From: Talinum fruticosum
Lineage: Eukaryota; Streptophyta; Magnoliopsida; Caryophyllales; Talinaceae
Assembly: GCA_021018815.1 (NCBI GenBank)
Contig: JAITYX010000004.1
Span: 3,163,501 to 3,227,500 of the forward strand
Length of the DNA stretch: 64,000 nt
Reading direction: 5' to 3'
Of the stretch, positions 1-12,501 are shown in pieces. The first letter of the stretch is position 1, and each line of letters opens with the position of its first letter. The notes below the pieces were generated by a model, which made no database searches, was not told the origin of the DNA, and was given only the letters and a program-made list of their open reading frames with translations. A program made the position numbers and the translations under genes.

Positions 1-22
1 AAGAAAAGCTACTGCAGTAGTT

Positions 23-403
23 ATGGTGGAGGTATGGTGGCCCCTTCTGGGGGCTGCTATTCCGGCTCTGGTTGCAGGACAAGCCTGGAGGATTAAGAGA
101 AGGCGGGATGATGAACAAAGGATTAAGGGTGCTAGGGGCAGGGAAAAGAGCTCGGATGACATCTTTGTTTGTGAAAGGGTTTGCACCTCGAAACGAATGT
201 TGAAGAAGGTAGGCGCATTCTCCAAGGACCCAATCCCCGATACTTGTGTCACCGTTTGTGGGGTCTCGGAGCTTGATGCTTGCTCTGATGCTTGTGCACG
301 TACAGTATGTGTTAATCAGCATCATGTTCCGAACTGGAATGATGTTTGCCTTCGAAGGTGTCAAAGCGAATGCCTCAAACTCTCTGCATCTCGGTCTTCC
401 TAG
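23..403 (+). CDS. Conserved uncharacterised Cys-rich plant protein
   Basis: A 126-residue open frame with a natural start just inside the window. Residues 1-20 form a hydrophobic N-terminal segment (WWPLLGAAIPALVAGQAW), followed by a very basic stretch (RIKRRR) and a charged linker. From about residue 49 onward there are twelve cysteines in paired CxxxC arrangements (CERVC, CVTVC, CSDAC, CLRRCQSEC), suggesting a disulfide- or metal-bound fold behind a membrane anchor. I recall near-identical short proteins in many land plants, but none with an assigned function, so none is claimed. No frameshift is seen. Only 22 bases lie upstream, so promoter and any 5' exon are outside the window. Confidence 0.75.
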   Translation: MVEVWWPLLGAAIPALVAGQAWRIKRRRDDEQRIKGARGREKSSDDIFVCERVCTSKRMLKKVGAFSKDPIPDTCVTVCGVSELDACSDACARTVCVNQHHVPNWNDVCLRRCQSECLKLSASRSS

Positions 404-1340
404 CGCTCAGGCATCACCAAACAACTCTTTCCTTTTCGGTTGAAATTTTTTCTCTGGTTCTGTGGTTTGCATGTAGGGATAGAAGCCTAAGTTGCTGTTA
501 TAATTTGACAATCCCATTTGAGCGGGGTGATGAATTGAGAACACAATTCTTTTCGTTTCCTTATGTTTGATAATTTGGTAGAAATTATTGACATCGCAAT
601 GCTCCTGCTCAGGTGAAGATTTTGAAACCCTGAGGCATTAATGCTGAGTCTGATTGCTTCTGCTAAATTTAAACCTGAATTGGTGATAAGGTTGTGTACA
701 TAGAGTTGGATATGAGTTGAATGGTCTCTTCTTGCACTGCTATTAGCAATAAAGTATTTGCCTCAATAGTTAGGTTAACAATTCCAAGCGGGAATTCTTG
801 ACCTCAAGTGGGTCTAGTCTGGTTGTGTGCCTTCTCCCCCCTTCCTCCAGTAGGTTTGATGGGCTTCTTGGTTTTCTTATGTGTCTTTTGATTTGTTTTC
901 AAGGGATTAGTCTGGTTCTTGAGAAGGTTATTCGAGATTTTGACTAATTTTGTTGAAAGATTCAATTCCACAATAAAATCATTTATGCTCTTTAATTATT
1001 TAATTTTTAGATAGAAAATCAAAACTATATAGCTTGTAGATATAGTTTTGATTTTTGGACATGGCAAAATTTGAGTCTTACTGAGTTATGAACGCAAAAT
1101 TGTGACCTGAGGTCCGAAACTATCTAAACTCTAAAAACTAAAAAAAATTGACTTTGGGTTGGGTTAAAATTTTGAATTATTTCATATTATTCCGACTTCA
1201 GTTGATTTACATTTTGGATCTGCCTTTAAATTTATGACAGATAATAATGTTGCAATGTATAAAAGTCAAAAACTAACAAAGGGTGGTCTAGAGGAATTGG
1301 CACTCATACTGCTGAATGATATCAGTACTTTAGGAGTACC
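404..1340. other. Non-coding: 3' region of the first gene and spacer
   Basis: No coding potential is seen. It holds the presumed 3' UTR of the upstream gene, then AT-rich spacer. A short palindrome lies near 1010-1055 (ATAGAAAATCAAAACTATAT against its near complement). Confidence 0.5.
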
Positions 1341-1534
1341 TTTTTTTTTTTTTTTTCTAAACCACGATTTAAGGAATGATAACTCGTTTGTTTTATGATG
1401 TGTCAAGTGGAGAATAGGGGAATTATTATGCTACCCCCATTAAATCAATTATCCTTCCCCTTTTCTTAACTTAACACGTCATAAAATAAACGGGTTGTCA
1501 TCCCTAAATCAATGGTTGTTTAGAAAAAAAAAAA
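1341..1534. mobile_element. Fold-back MITE
   Basis: The two ends are inverted copies over roughly 55 bases: a T-run followed by CTAAACCACGATTTAAGG on the left mirrors CCTAAATCAATGGTTGTTTAG plus an A-run on the right, with scattered mismatches and one small gap. The inner arms also match (ATGATGTGTCAAGT against ACTTAACACGTCAT). At 194 bases with no ORF it is a typical non-autonomous MITE. I could not define a target duplication because the ends are homopolymers. Confidence 0.6.
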
Positions 1535-1828
1535 TCACTCCCAAAGTACAATGTATGATGTTAACTTTATAATTTGGTATATAAATGTTTAATACCTTAA
1601 AAGTACGATTTAATTGAATCCAAAAATTAATTAAAAAGAAATCTATAAAAATCAAAAGGTTTCCAATTTTCATTATGTCAATGTGAAATCTAATGGAAGT
1701 TACAAACAAAAAAACCCATAAATGATGATTTGACATTGATCATTTAGGGAATGCATGGAAGCAAGAAATAGGAGACCAGATCTGATTACATACTCATTAA
1801 AGGAAAAATGCATCCAAAAAAGTCTAAA

Positions 1829-3260
1829 TTAAAGCTCATCCTGTTTCTTTCCTTTGCCTTGGCCCTGGTGGCCTTTGGGTGGCATTTCTCCTTGCACCTT
1901 TTCCTTAGCCTTATTAACTGCCTCTCCCGCGGAGTCCGCCGCCGATTTGGCCGTCCCCTCCATCACCTCCTCCCCTGCTTGAAGCTCTTCTCTGCCGCCT
2001 TTTTCAAGTTCGATTCCCCTCCTTCTTCAACCTTTTTTCGACGGTAATCTTAGTTTCCTTCCTGAAACTCAGGCATGATCTCAAATTAATTAAATTTTAT
2101 TTAAAAGTAACATTAGTATGTGTTTAATGACTGTTCTATGACCATATGATCAGATAAATGAAAAATATTTGTACATTTATGAAATTTAAAATAGACATAG
2201 ACTAAGGTTTTATAAAGGGAATTTGAAATGCCATAATTCATACTTAACTTGATACATTTTTTAAAGAAAAATCACATAATTTGCATGAAAAATGCTTTAC
2301 AATACACTTTAATTTTTGTTCGTTTCATCTTATAATTGGGTCTTTTAGTTGAAGTTTTTCTTATATTCTTAAAATTATTGAGAAATTTGAATTTAATAAC
2401 TCTAAAAATGTCATCAAATCCGATAAATATTTTCGATACTAGATCAAAAGATTTTAATAAGACAAAACAATACTATTTTCTCACAAATTTTTTCACCACC
2501 TATAAATTGGTTTGAATAGCTTTTAGATCTGTAACATTAAAACTCCAAACTTATACCGTGATTCTAAGTCTAATAAAATGGCAGTCGTAAGCATCGAGCC
2601 ATGTGCTTAAAGAGGAAGGGACATTAAAATAAGAAGAGTTTTTTAGTCTGTTTGTGGTTGGGTCCACAGTATAATTTGCATTAAAATTCCCGTTTTTCTT
2701 TGCGCAAGACATTAATATTTTTAATTATAATTTCTCTTCCCACATGCAAATTTATAAATGAGTTCTACAGCATATTGTATGTTTTTCTAAGTTTTACCTT
2801 ATCAGAAAATCTTAATTTGATTTTTTTAAAACAAAGTAAAATTCATAATACCGAGCTTATTGCTCCTCTAAATTCGAGAAATCTCTGGTATTTTAATTGT
2901 AAGGTAAAAGAATACGTTAAAAACAATTTGCATAAAGATTCCATTTACATCAACAAGAAATCTCCAACCTATAACGAAAAAAATATGACATGTGAAAATT
3001 ATAAAAAGCGTGAGAAATAACTATTTACATATGATAAAAATTACAAAATTTGATACGAAAAGAGAAGGGGAAAAAGAAACTTACTTGAACATCTTGCCTT
3101 TGACATCACTGAAAAAGGATTTAACCTTACCCCATGCTTGAGAGGGAAACTTTTTAATGTCCTTTTCTTCATGTTCATGACCATGAGCAACATGTATTGA
3201 TAGAATTACAGGGGATATTAATAACAAGAAAAAGATTGAGAATTTTGTGTAATTTTCCAT
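1829..3260 (-). CDS. Secreted LEA-like protein with C-terminal QDEL, two exons
   Basis: Exon 1 (3260..3085) starts at MENYTKFS, gives a clear signal peptide (hydrophobic FFLLLISPVILSIHVAHG, then HEHEEKD) and ends at a strong donor (CAA|GTAAGT). After an intron of about 1 kb, exon 2 (2061..1829) follows a TTTCAG acceptor. Exon 2 encodes an Ala/Lys/Glu-rich helix typical of LEA proteins (KKAAEKSFKQG, TAKSAADSAGEAVNKAKEKV), then a Gly/Gln/Lys tail ending KKQDEL. Two single-base contractions interrupt exon 2: an A6 run (plus-strand T6, 2033-2038) and a G4 run (1972-1975). One extra base in each gives a continuous protein of about 136 residues. Signal peptide plus QDEL suggests retention in the ER lumen; a stress- or seed-protectant role is inferred from LEA character only. 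I recognise no specific orthologue. Confidence 0.6.
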
Positions 3261-3475
3261 GGATTCCTCGAATATACTTTGGATGATGAGAAGATTAAAC
3301 AATTACAATAATTATAATTACTTGATTTTTGCATATTATAAATGAATACCCAACTTTTTTGGGTTTTATCCCAAAAATCATCTTTTTTTTTTTAATGATT
3401 TTTTAGGGTGTAGGTGTTGCCCTTGCCATAATTCTAGGTCTTTTATTTGAACACTTCACTTGGTGGTGTATTGTT

Positions 3476-3672
<197 letters not shown>

Positions 3673-4278
3673 ATATATATACACCACAAAATGTATCTTT
3701 GCAACCTTCTTTAGTAGTTCCAATGTTGGATTTATGTTCATAAATATGATATGAAAATATACCTTTGAGTTACGTTTAAATGTAACGTTGGACCATTCCA
3801 GGCAGCAGATATTATCGAAATAGTTTTAAGAATTGACAATTAGCTCCACAAATTACATAGCTTTTCAGTTTGCTTTGTTCTTATACATACACTCCCTGGG
3901 AAAACTTTTTAGAAGGTCACCCACCCTCGAGACCATTCCAAGTCAAGCATGCTTAATTGTGGATTTCTTAAAAATGAGTTTTTGGGAAAAAAAAAAAAAA
4001 AGGTGTAACTTTAGGCTGCCTAATTTTTCATATTCATCTTGTTTACCCTTTGTTAAAAAAAAAAAAAAAGATAGTCGTATCAAATCCTTTAAGTCACATA
4101 TGAGATGTTACATTTAATTATAATTAGAAATTTTAACAGTTGATTATTGTAAAATACCCTTAGTAAATAATAAATTTTATGGTTACAAAAAGACATATTT
4201 CATAGACTTGCTCCGTAGATCACAGCGAGTAAGGGGTGTTCTTCCCTTGTATCACTAGTTGATCTCTGTCCATCTAAA

Positions 4279-4541
4279 TACTCTTTCCTTTTCAAAATAC
4301 ATGTCATTTTAAAATTATGCAGGAATATCAAGGAAATACAAAATTCATGACAAATTTTATGTTAAAAGACTAAATTACCCCTATATTTTATTGAAAATGA
4401 AAAAAAAGAGAAACAAAGCAATTAATAAGGACAAAGTTGGTAAACTAATAATTAATATGTCGTTGAAATTGTAAAGTGATAAGTATTATAAATTAAAAAA
4501 ATTAATTAAAATGACATATATTTTGAAACAGAGGAAATATT
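4279..4541 (+). mobile_element. Stowaway-like MITE (Tc1/mariner type)
   Basis: The terminal inverted repeats are about 32 bases: TACTCTTTCCTTTTCAAAAT continuing to ATGTCATTTT on the left mirrors AAAATGACATATATTTTGAA continuing to AGAGGAAATA on the right. It is flanked by TA dinucleotides, is about 260 bases long and has no ORF. A second member lies in opposite orientation at about 20932-21127. Confidence 0.75.
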
Positions 4542-5709
4542 ACAGTTTGCACTTCATCAACAACTTTAACTTACGTACACTCAAAAATATATATAATAAA
4601 ATATTACTCCTTTCATTTCACACTCCTAAATTAGAATAAATCTATGGCTCCTATATTAGCCCTTTCATAGTACCAAAAATCCACCCTTTTCGATTATCTT
4701 TTTGTCAAGTCATATTCATCGCTTTGTACGACCTTAAACTAAAATAAATCTAGGAATCTTTTTTATTATTATCATCAAGAAAAAATAAATGTTGCATTGG
4801 CAATTTAATATCCACTAATGATTATATTGTCCTTAATGAGTGTTATTAATTTAAAACTCGTAAAAATGCAAAATTTCTAAAATTTATAGTACTAATGAGT
4901 TGGATATATCGAGATATATATGCCTTCGTTTATAGCAAAATTTCAAAACTTAGATTTGACCAAATTGGCATCTGGCCCTGGATGCTCTTCCAAAATCAAG
5001 TACAGTGTGATCTGTCCAATTAAATAACGAATTTTCATCACCATAGAAATTTAGATTTAATAAAATTAATCCAAATTTTATCTCTCCACATAAATTTGAT
5101 CATGACATAAAGCATACAACTTATCCTGACCTTTCCATCTAAGTTTAACTTTTTAATTGAGACGATTTTTACATATAATATTATAATTATTCTGATAGAT
5201 TTGAATTCTTAATAGCCCCCATACTGAATTATTGTGCAAGGCGAAGAGATATATTAAAAACATCCATTCTTCAAATTCAAAAGGCATTAGCATGAGGGGG
5301 ATATCAAAATATATAATTAATCACGGACTTTTAATCGAAAGTTTAAACTTACTATTGAGATGATTATTGGTTCTTGCATAAATATCAACCCAAACTAAAA
5401 CAATCAAGGAGAAAAGAAACCATTTTTTACATTCAAATCTAATGTAATATTCCATCAATCAAATTTTGTTTTGATTGGACTAATTTTGTAATCTCTTTAG
5501 GACTACGAGCATCTAAGATAAAAGTTTTTCTAACAAATATACTTTCGGAGATTCAAACTTGTATTCTCGTTCTTATTAGGATAAGACAGATATTATGTAA
5601 ATCAATTTTGAACCACTATAAAACTATCCAATGAAAGATCACTTAGTAAGGTGTACATACCACCCCCCCCGCCCCCTCCTCTTTCTTTGTCAAACTTTAC
5701 GTCCAAGAG
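4542..5709. other. AT-rich spacer and presumed promoter region of the CYP704-type gene
   Basis: No gene is seen. The stretch 4616-4760 (CTCCTTTCATTTCACACTCC) may be another eroded MITE end. A C-rich tract at 5661-5675 lies in the presumed 5' UTR of the P450 that starts at 5710. Confidence 0.4.
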
Positions 5710-8700
5710 ATGGATTTCTCCTCCATTATCCTCAACTTCCTTGCATCTCTTTTCATATTCATCCTCATCTTTATCTCAAGCTTCCTCATCAAAATCTACT
5801 CCGGGAAATCGATACGAGATCCCAACTACCCACCCGTCCAAGGAACAGTATTCCACCAACTTGTCTACTTGAGACGACTCTATGATCACCAAACAGAAGT
5901 TGCTAAGAAGCACCCAACTTACCGCCTCCTGGCTCCGAGCCAGAGCGAGGTTTACACGATCGACCCTCGAAACGTCGAGCACATTCTCAAGACCAACTTT
6001 GACAAGTATGACAAAGGAGAGTACAACCGGACCACGCTGAGAGATGTGTTTGGACATGGGATTTTCACGGTGGATGGAGAGAAGTGGAAGCAACAAAGGA
6101 AGCTTGCTAGCTTTGAGTTCTCCACTAGAGTTCTAAGAGATTTCAGCTGCGCTGTTTTTAGAAGAAGTGCGGTCAAACTGGTTAGGATTGTGGCTGAGTT
6201 TTCTGATGCCAAACAAGCCTTTGATATACACGTACGTAATGTATTCTCTCTTCAAACAATGTTTTTCTCTCTAGTATAGACCTATAATTATAGATTCAAC
6301 TATACAACACTTTGAAGGAGGAAATTTAGTTATCTCGGTGAGTTTTAGAAAATTAAAATAAAATGTTATATAATATCTAGGTCTATAAAACACAAGATTA
6401 TGATATAATTTACATATTCCGTACTCATCATATTACCTAATAGTAGTCTACCACTTGACTAGATCAGAGGCTCACCTGGCATTCTTGGGGAAGAAAAAGG
6501 AAACAAAACATAGCCATAAATGAAGTCGATCTTGAGTGACATTCTAGAGTTTTGAAATCTATATTCATACTCGTTCTGTATTCTTTCAACTTATTTCATA
6601 GAAGATAGGACTAGTCTCACTTTTGGATCTTTTAGATAAGTATTGTCACTTAGTCCTGTTCGGTAACAATGGTTTGAGTAATATTTAATGTTTTAACCAA
6701 GTCTAACAATACTAACTAATTAAATATTAGTATTTAATAAGGTAGTGTTTTAATTAACGTTTGCGATGAACTCATAACGTTTTAAGTATTATTTCGAAAA
6801 GTTAAGAATATTAACTTTTCACATTGAAAAGTGTGTTTCATATTTTTTTTTTAACAAAAACATCATTTCTTAATTTATATTTTAAAAATTATTTATATCA
6901 TTTATGTCAATTTACAATAATCAACTAACTTAACCACTAAATGTATCGAATACATTTATTCAACCGCTCAATTGAACAAATATCCATTAACGAGATATCG
7001 ATTACCTAAACAACTATCTCGCTATAAAAACAGATTATCTATTACTTAAACAACTCATTTTGTCGAACATGGCCTTAATATTTCTCTTTAAAAAGCTTTT
7101 ATTTTCTCATTTATATTTTTGGAGAATAATTAATCCCAATCTTGAAAATAACTTTTTTTCAATATATAATTCAGGTCAATAGCTTCAAGTATCCGAAATT
7201 TGAAATAATGAATTAGTTATATTCAATCTGACTTTATTGGTCCACATTACTCGTAATATATAACCTTGGAACTATCTCAGGAAATTAATTAACATGTTCG
7301 GATAAACCAAATTATCTTTACATTGATTGTCAAGATTTGTTTTTTAAATTTATAACGTTACAGGTTCAACTCTTATAAAGTACAAGTTTTTTAAAAGAAT
7401 TTGTGAGAAATCAATAAGCTTCTTCGATGAGCTTAATATATTGTTGAATAATAAAATTGCAGTAGTCTTAATCGAGACAAGTCTCAATCTAGTTTGTGTA
7501 CGTCCTCCGTCCCACTATAATTTTAATAAACCATACGTACAAGGTCCAATACATAGTTAATTTTCCTTAAAAAATTAATAAATTCCAACTAGAATCATTT
7601 TGGGACCTATTTCTTGTCACTCAATGGACCAAGACAAGAGAGAAAAGAAATAAAGTAAATTTATTGTGATACGAATATGATGTACTTTTAGATATTTTTG
7701 ACTTATTCATCTTGCTAACTGTGTGGACTTTAATTTACATAAACAGGACATGCTAATGAGATATGGTTTAGACTCAATATTCAGAGTCGGGTTCGGGTTA
7801 GATTTGAATTGCATGGACGGGTCAAGTAGCGAGGATGGGGCTAAGTTCATTAAAGCCTTCGACAAAGCCAATGAATTGGTGACCCTAAGATATATGGATC
7901 CACTTTGGAAACTCAAACGGATCCTCAATGTCGGGTCGGAGGCAGTCTTGAAAACGAACATCGAAATTCTGGACAAGTTTGTTCATCGATTAATCCAACA
8001 GAAGCGCAGACTCTTGCTAGAGCAGCAACACTCTGTAAGTAGAGATGGTACTTTTCAATGCCCCAATTCATTTCTCATTTTTTATATTTATTTTCTTTTA
8101 ATTTATGGATTTTTATAAAATAGAGCTATATATATATATTAAGAATTCACGATAAATTAAAACTTTCAAGCTGATAGTTCAAAGTTCGGAAAAATGTTTA
8201 TAACACCGTATCAAAGCATTTTGAACTTCAAGTGTAATTATTGAATATGCTCCTCCAAATAGTGTAGCGGTTTTTCAAAATTAAACTTTGAAATAATTCA
8301 TATCATCGATCATATCAGTCTAAAGTTTAAGTTAATTATTAAAGTATGATTTTAAAAAGGTTTTGTGTAATCGACTGTAATGTAAACCTGGTCGCTTGTT
8401 TGAATCAGATGGAGAAGGAAGACATTCTATCAAGGTTCCTAGAAGCAAGCAAGAAAGACCCAGAGCAAATGAATGACAAATATCTGAGAGACATAATACT
8501 GAACTTCATGCTTGCGGGTAAAGACACATCTGCAAATGCACTCTCTTGGTTCACCTATGCACTCTGCAAGAACCCACTTGTGCAGGAAAAGATTGTGCAC
8601 GAAGCAACACGAGTCATGCTCAATCCCGATCACGATTATGATGATACTAGATCGTTCGATGTTTATAAGTTTGTGGACAGCTTGACTGATGAAACCCTAG

Positions 8701-9336
8701 ACAAGATGCATTATCTCCATGCAACATTGAATGAGACTCTAAGATTGTACCCTGCAGTCCCTGTGGTAAAATTCCCATTTTGTTTAATTTCCTTTCTTCC
8801 GAAAATGGAATTTGATCGAACTGAGTTGCTAGGACGGGAGGTCAGCCATGGCAGATGATGTACTTCCGGATGGTTACAAAGTGAGAAAGGGAGACGATGT
8901 GTACTACCTGTCATACGCGATGGGAAGAATGCAGCACATTTGGGGAGACGATGCAGAGGAATTCCGCCCTGAACGTTGGCTCGAGGATGGGGTTTTTCGA
9001 CCACAATCTCCTTTCAAATTTATTGCATTTCACGTACGTCCATCAAATTTACCTTTCTGAATTTGATCTAGTCATGCATGATCATAATTTCATGATACTA
9101 TACAAAGACATTGTTGATGAATGTAGGCTGGACCAAGGATTTGTCTGGGCAAAGACTTTGCTTATAGGCAAATGAAGATAGTTGCTCTTGCTCTACTCTG
9201 CTCGTTTCGGTTTAAACTAGCTGACGGGAAGAAAAAGGTGACTTATCGACCGATGTTAACGCTTCACATCGATGGAGGACTCCATGTTCATGCACTTCCA
9301 AGGATAAACCCAGAAACTCGCAATGGTTTTTTTTGA
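5710..9336 (+). CDS. CYP704-like: Cytochrome P450, CYP704-type fatty-acid hydroxylase
   Basis: Five exons with consensus splice sites, all phase 0: 5710..6231, 7747..8034, 8409..8765, 8833..9033 and 9127..9336. They join to a continuous 525-residue protein, the normal length. Visible P450 parts are an N-terminal membrane anchor ([20 protein letters not shown]), a Pro-rich hinge, the I-helix oxygen-binding motif AGKDTS, the K-helix ETLR, the FRPERW motif and the haem loop [14 protein letters not shown] with its axial Cys. CYP704 enzymes are ER-bound omega-hydroxylases of long-chain fatty acids; CYP704B acts in sporopollenin formation and CYP704A/C in other tissues. Sequence alone does not settle the subfamily. 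Intron 1 is 1.5 kb and AT-rich. No disabling change is seen. A small hAT element lies about 100 bases after the stop codon. Confidence 0.9.
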
Positions 9337-9438
9337 GGTGATTAATTAAACAGCAAATAATAATTGGTAAAAATTGTTTGTAATTGTGGGGCACATGATG
9401 CAGGAAATAGATGCTTCTATAAAGGTGATGATATATCA

Positions 9439-9686
9439 CAGCGCTAGTAAAGTTTTGGGTTCGGGTCGAAATCAGATCGGTTATCGGAGAAATTTTTTGT
9501 CCGATATCCGATTTTTTCGAGTCGGACAAGGGTAAATTCGGATTAAAATCGGATTCGGACGATAGAAATATGAAAATTTTATGTACGAATTTAAACTTTG
9601 GACAAAAAAGTCATACTCGACTCAATTTTTTTTTCAGGTCGGACAAATTCGAGTAATTGGGTCGTACTGAAATTTTGCCATCACTA
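9439..9686. mobile_element. Small degenerate hAT-type element
   Basis: It is rich in GGGTTCGGGTC and TCGGACAA motifs. The ends are imperfect inverted repeats (CAGCGCTAGTAAAGTTTT against the complement of AAATTTTGCCATCACTA). Near-identical 8-bp direct repeats flank it: ATATATCA at 9431-9438 and ATATATCG at 9687-9694. An 8-bp target duplication is the hAT signature. No ORF. Confidence 0.55.
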
Positions 9687-10202
9687 ATATATCGTGTATG
9701 TTTTGCAGTAAGACACTTTTATTTTGAATTGACATGCAATATACTTTAAAATCACCATTTTTTAATAATTATAATTAATTATCAATTCTAAAGTTATAAG
9801 ATTTGGCCACTACGTCAATGAGACAAATGCTATCCTAATTAGATAAATCTTACTCGTAAAAATATATTATGCATATAATTTTATAATTGTAAAAAATTAT
9901 TAAAATTTTTTTTTATATAAGGTGTAAGGGTTTATTTAGATAGGATTCGAAACTATATTCTTGAGAACACCGTCTGAAAATTTAACCAAACTAGTTGGCA
10001 CTCATGTCACCTTCAACATAGTGTACAAATGATCACATATCACCAATTGGGGTTCTAATAATATAATGTCAACCTCAAGCCATTTTGTGAGCGGATGTAA
10101 TAATCCCTCTCATAATAATATGTGCTCTTTAGGATCAATTTATGATGATGTGATAATAATACTAGAAATTGGGCAAATTTTGTCAAATTGCATGCTTGTA
10201 CG

Positions 10203-11452
10203 TAGACCTGTCAATTCGGGCGGGCGGGTTAAATACGGGTCGGGTGTATTCGGGTTCGGGTAAAATACGGGTCGGGTGTATTTCGGGTTCGGGTAAAATA
10301 CGGGCGGTCGTATATCGGGTTATACGGGTTTCGGGTCGACCCAACGGGTTAAGACCGCCTTTTTATCGCTTGTTTTTCTTTTTTAATTATAAATATTAAG
10401 CATAATTTTTGCTTAAAATTGCCAATAATTCAACGAAAAGTATAGTATTTGTATTTTCTAAAAGGAATATTCAAAAATATTCAAAAATTTCATTATGATA
10501 TTTGTGTAAGGTCCCATTGAATCGAGCGGGTTGGCTGCTTGACGCGTTTAAATAAGGCCAACGAAAGATTGGGTTAATAATGGGTTGAATAATAATGACT
10601 TGTTCTGTAATTATTAGTTTAAGGTTACGATGTTTATTTCATAGTTTATATTATACTAACGAGGTTTATATGCATGTTTAATGCATTTTAAAACAAATCG
10701 AGAAAGTTTTGACTTGGGTAGGCTTAATCGATCCATTTTATTCACTAGAAAAATTTGACTTTGTTTTAGTTTGGCTTATTGCCTACCTTAGGAGTTATGG
10801 TTTAGGTACGAGTAAACACAGCTTTAAAATAAATAAGAATTAGAGATTTATAATAAACTAAAATTATTATTTTTAATTATAACATCAAAATTTTAAATCA
10901 TTATAGTAATATTATTTCTACAAAATAAAAGTATATTAATTAGATGTGACTAGGTATATTCAGTTTACCAAAAATACAACAAGTATAACTTGTACACTTG
11001 TAGTATTTTAATATATTACACCATTTGAATCCATATATGTTTTTATTGAAATTAACTATGCATAATTTTTGTATATAATGGCTTTTGTTTATGGGGAATA
11101 AGTTGAGAAATGAAACTATATCGGTCTTCGTCCGTAAATGATTGCAATAAATATGTAACGTCTCTCTAAATAATCTGATATGATAAATAACCATTATTAA
11201 AAAAGTGATAAATTGAAGGAAAAATCATATAATGTGCATGAAACATTCAATCAACAAGTTACGAAGCTAAAATGGTTGTTTTTATTGCCTTGACCCAACG
11301 GGTCAAATGGGTTCGGGTCGGGTTTGACCCGCTAATTTACGGGTTTTTCGGGTTCGGTTTTTTCGGGTTCGGTCGAGAAAATCATGTCCAAAACCCAAAA
11401 CTTTCGGGCGGGTTCGGGTCGGGTTTCGGTCGGGTCGCTTTTGCCAGGTCTA
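10203..11452. mobile_element. Non-autonomous hAT element, 1250 bp, with perfect target duplication
   Basis: The 8-bp target duplication CTTGTACG is perfect at 10195-10202 and 11453-11460. The ends are TAGACCTGTCAATTCGGGC and GGTCGCTTTTGCCAGGTCTA, an imperfect inverted repeat. Subterminal regions are packed with (T)CGGGT(C/T)GGG motifs (10215-10350 and 11285-11445), and the interior is AT-rich with no transposase. The flanks match a second place in the window without the insertion (17640-17860). Confidence 0.88.
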
Positions 11453-11640
11453 CTTGTACGTAACGCATTGTGCTATTGAAAGAAATATATATCGCCCACC
11501 CCAAATACCAATTTCGAAATTCGACATTTTATTAGAGGTGACCAAGTCAGTGGACACTATTAATTACTTTGTTGGAATATGCTCTTCATAAAATTCGTTT
11601 TCTTTCTTTATCAAACCCAACACTATTAAATACTTAGTTG
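11453..11640. repeat. Duplicated intergenic segment, filled-site copy
   Basis: Bases from TGTACGTAACGCAT through GGTGACCAAGTCAGTGGACA closely match 17699-17815. The left flank of the hAT element (about 10140-10202) matches 17640-17698. This is a segmental duplication of a few hundred bases made before the transposon inserted in this copy. Confidence 0.7.
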
Positions 11641-12501
11641 GAATTAGGGACGGACATGGGCAGGTTATTCCATGGGTGAAGCTGTACCCATATTCATATT
11701 CATTTTTAAAAATCATATCCATATTCGTATCTATCTATAATCATCTGGTTTTGAAAACTTATATCTTTCCCGCATTCATCGGATTTTTTCAAGTTTGTGG
11801 GTTTTATTCGGGTTTGAATATAATGAGAAAAAATACCCACATGCCACATAATTATATAAGAATCATTCTGATTTTTTTGTCCCATAAGGATAAATTTATT
11901 TTTATTTGTAGAAAAATTACAATTTAGTTATATGAAGTGTGTAAGTTTTTTTTTTTTTTGTTTTTTTTGTTTTTTTGTTTTTGCTGTGCATCCTCATATA
12001 ACAATCAACATGTATATCGGTTGTATGAAAAAATTATCATATTAAAATAAACTGGGTAAATATCAAGTGTGTGGTGGGTGAACCCCGTACCTTATCCTTA
12101 TTCAGGATGGATGACGCGGTAATTTGAAAGTTGATGTTGGTCTCTTCAATCATGTCAATTACAAAAAATCTCATAAAAGAGATAAATTCCCATCAGATGA
12201 TAAACTAAAAGTACTATAAATGGAGGGACTAACTTTAAAAGTTAATAGTAATTCTCTATACGGGATAGAAAAAAATTTATAAAGTTGTTAACCGGAACAT
12301 TTTCACGGATAGTCTCTACTTAAATATTATTATAATTTTATCACGTTTTACATATATACATTAACCGGAATAAGATAGTCTCTACTTAAATTATCGTAGT
12401 AATATTAGGAATGGTAATTAGACGGTCACTTTTGACTCTATCTAAATCAAATTATCAATAATATTCAAACTCAATTCAAATTTTTGTTTTTTTATAAGCA
12501 A
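11641..12501. other. AT-rich spacer with possible eroded hAT end
   Basis: TTAGGGACGGACATGGGCAG at 11644-11663 resembles a hAT terminus, but no matching right end or target duplication was found. A T-run lies at 11945-11977. Two related segments with CCGGAA and TAGTCTCTACTTAAAT occur near 12290-12330 and 12363-12392. No gene. Confidence 0.35.

Noticed and set aside
1808..2047. Plus-strand 79-codon frame
   Set aside because: It is antisense to exon 2 of the LEA-like gene; the minus-strand reading has the LEA pattern, a splice acceptor and the QDEL end.
5776..6212. Antisense frames over exon 1 of the CYP704-type gene
   Set aside because: Shadow frames of a well-supported P450 exon.
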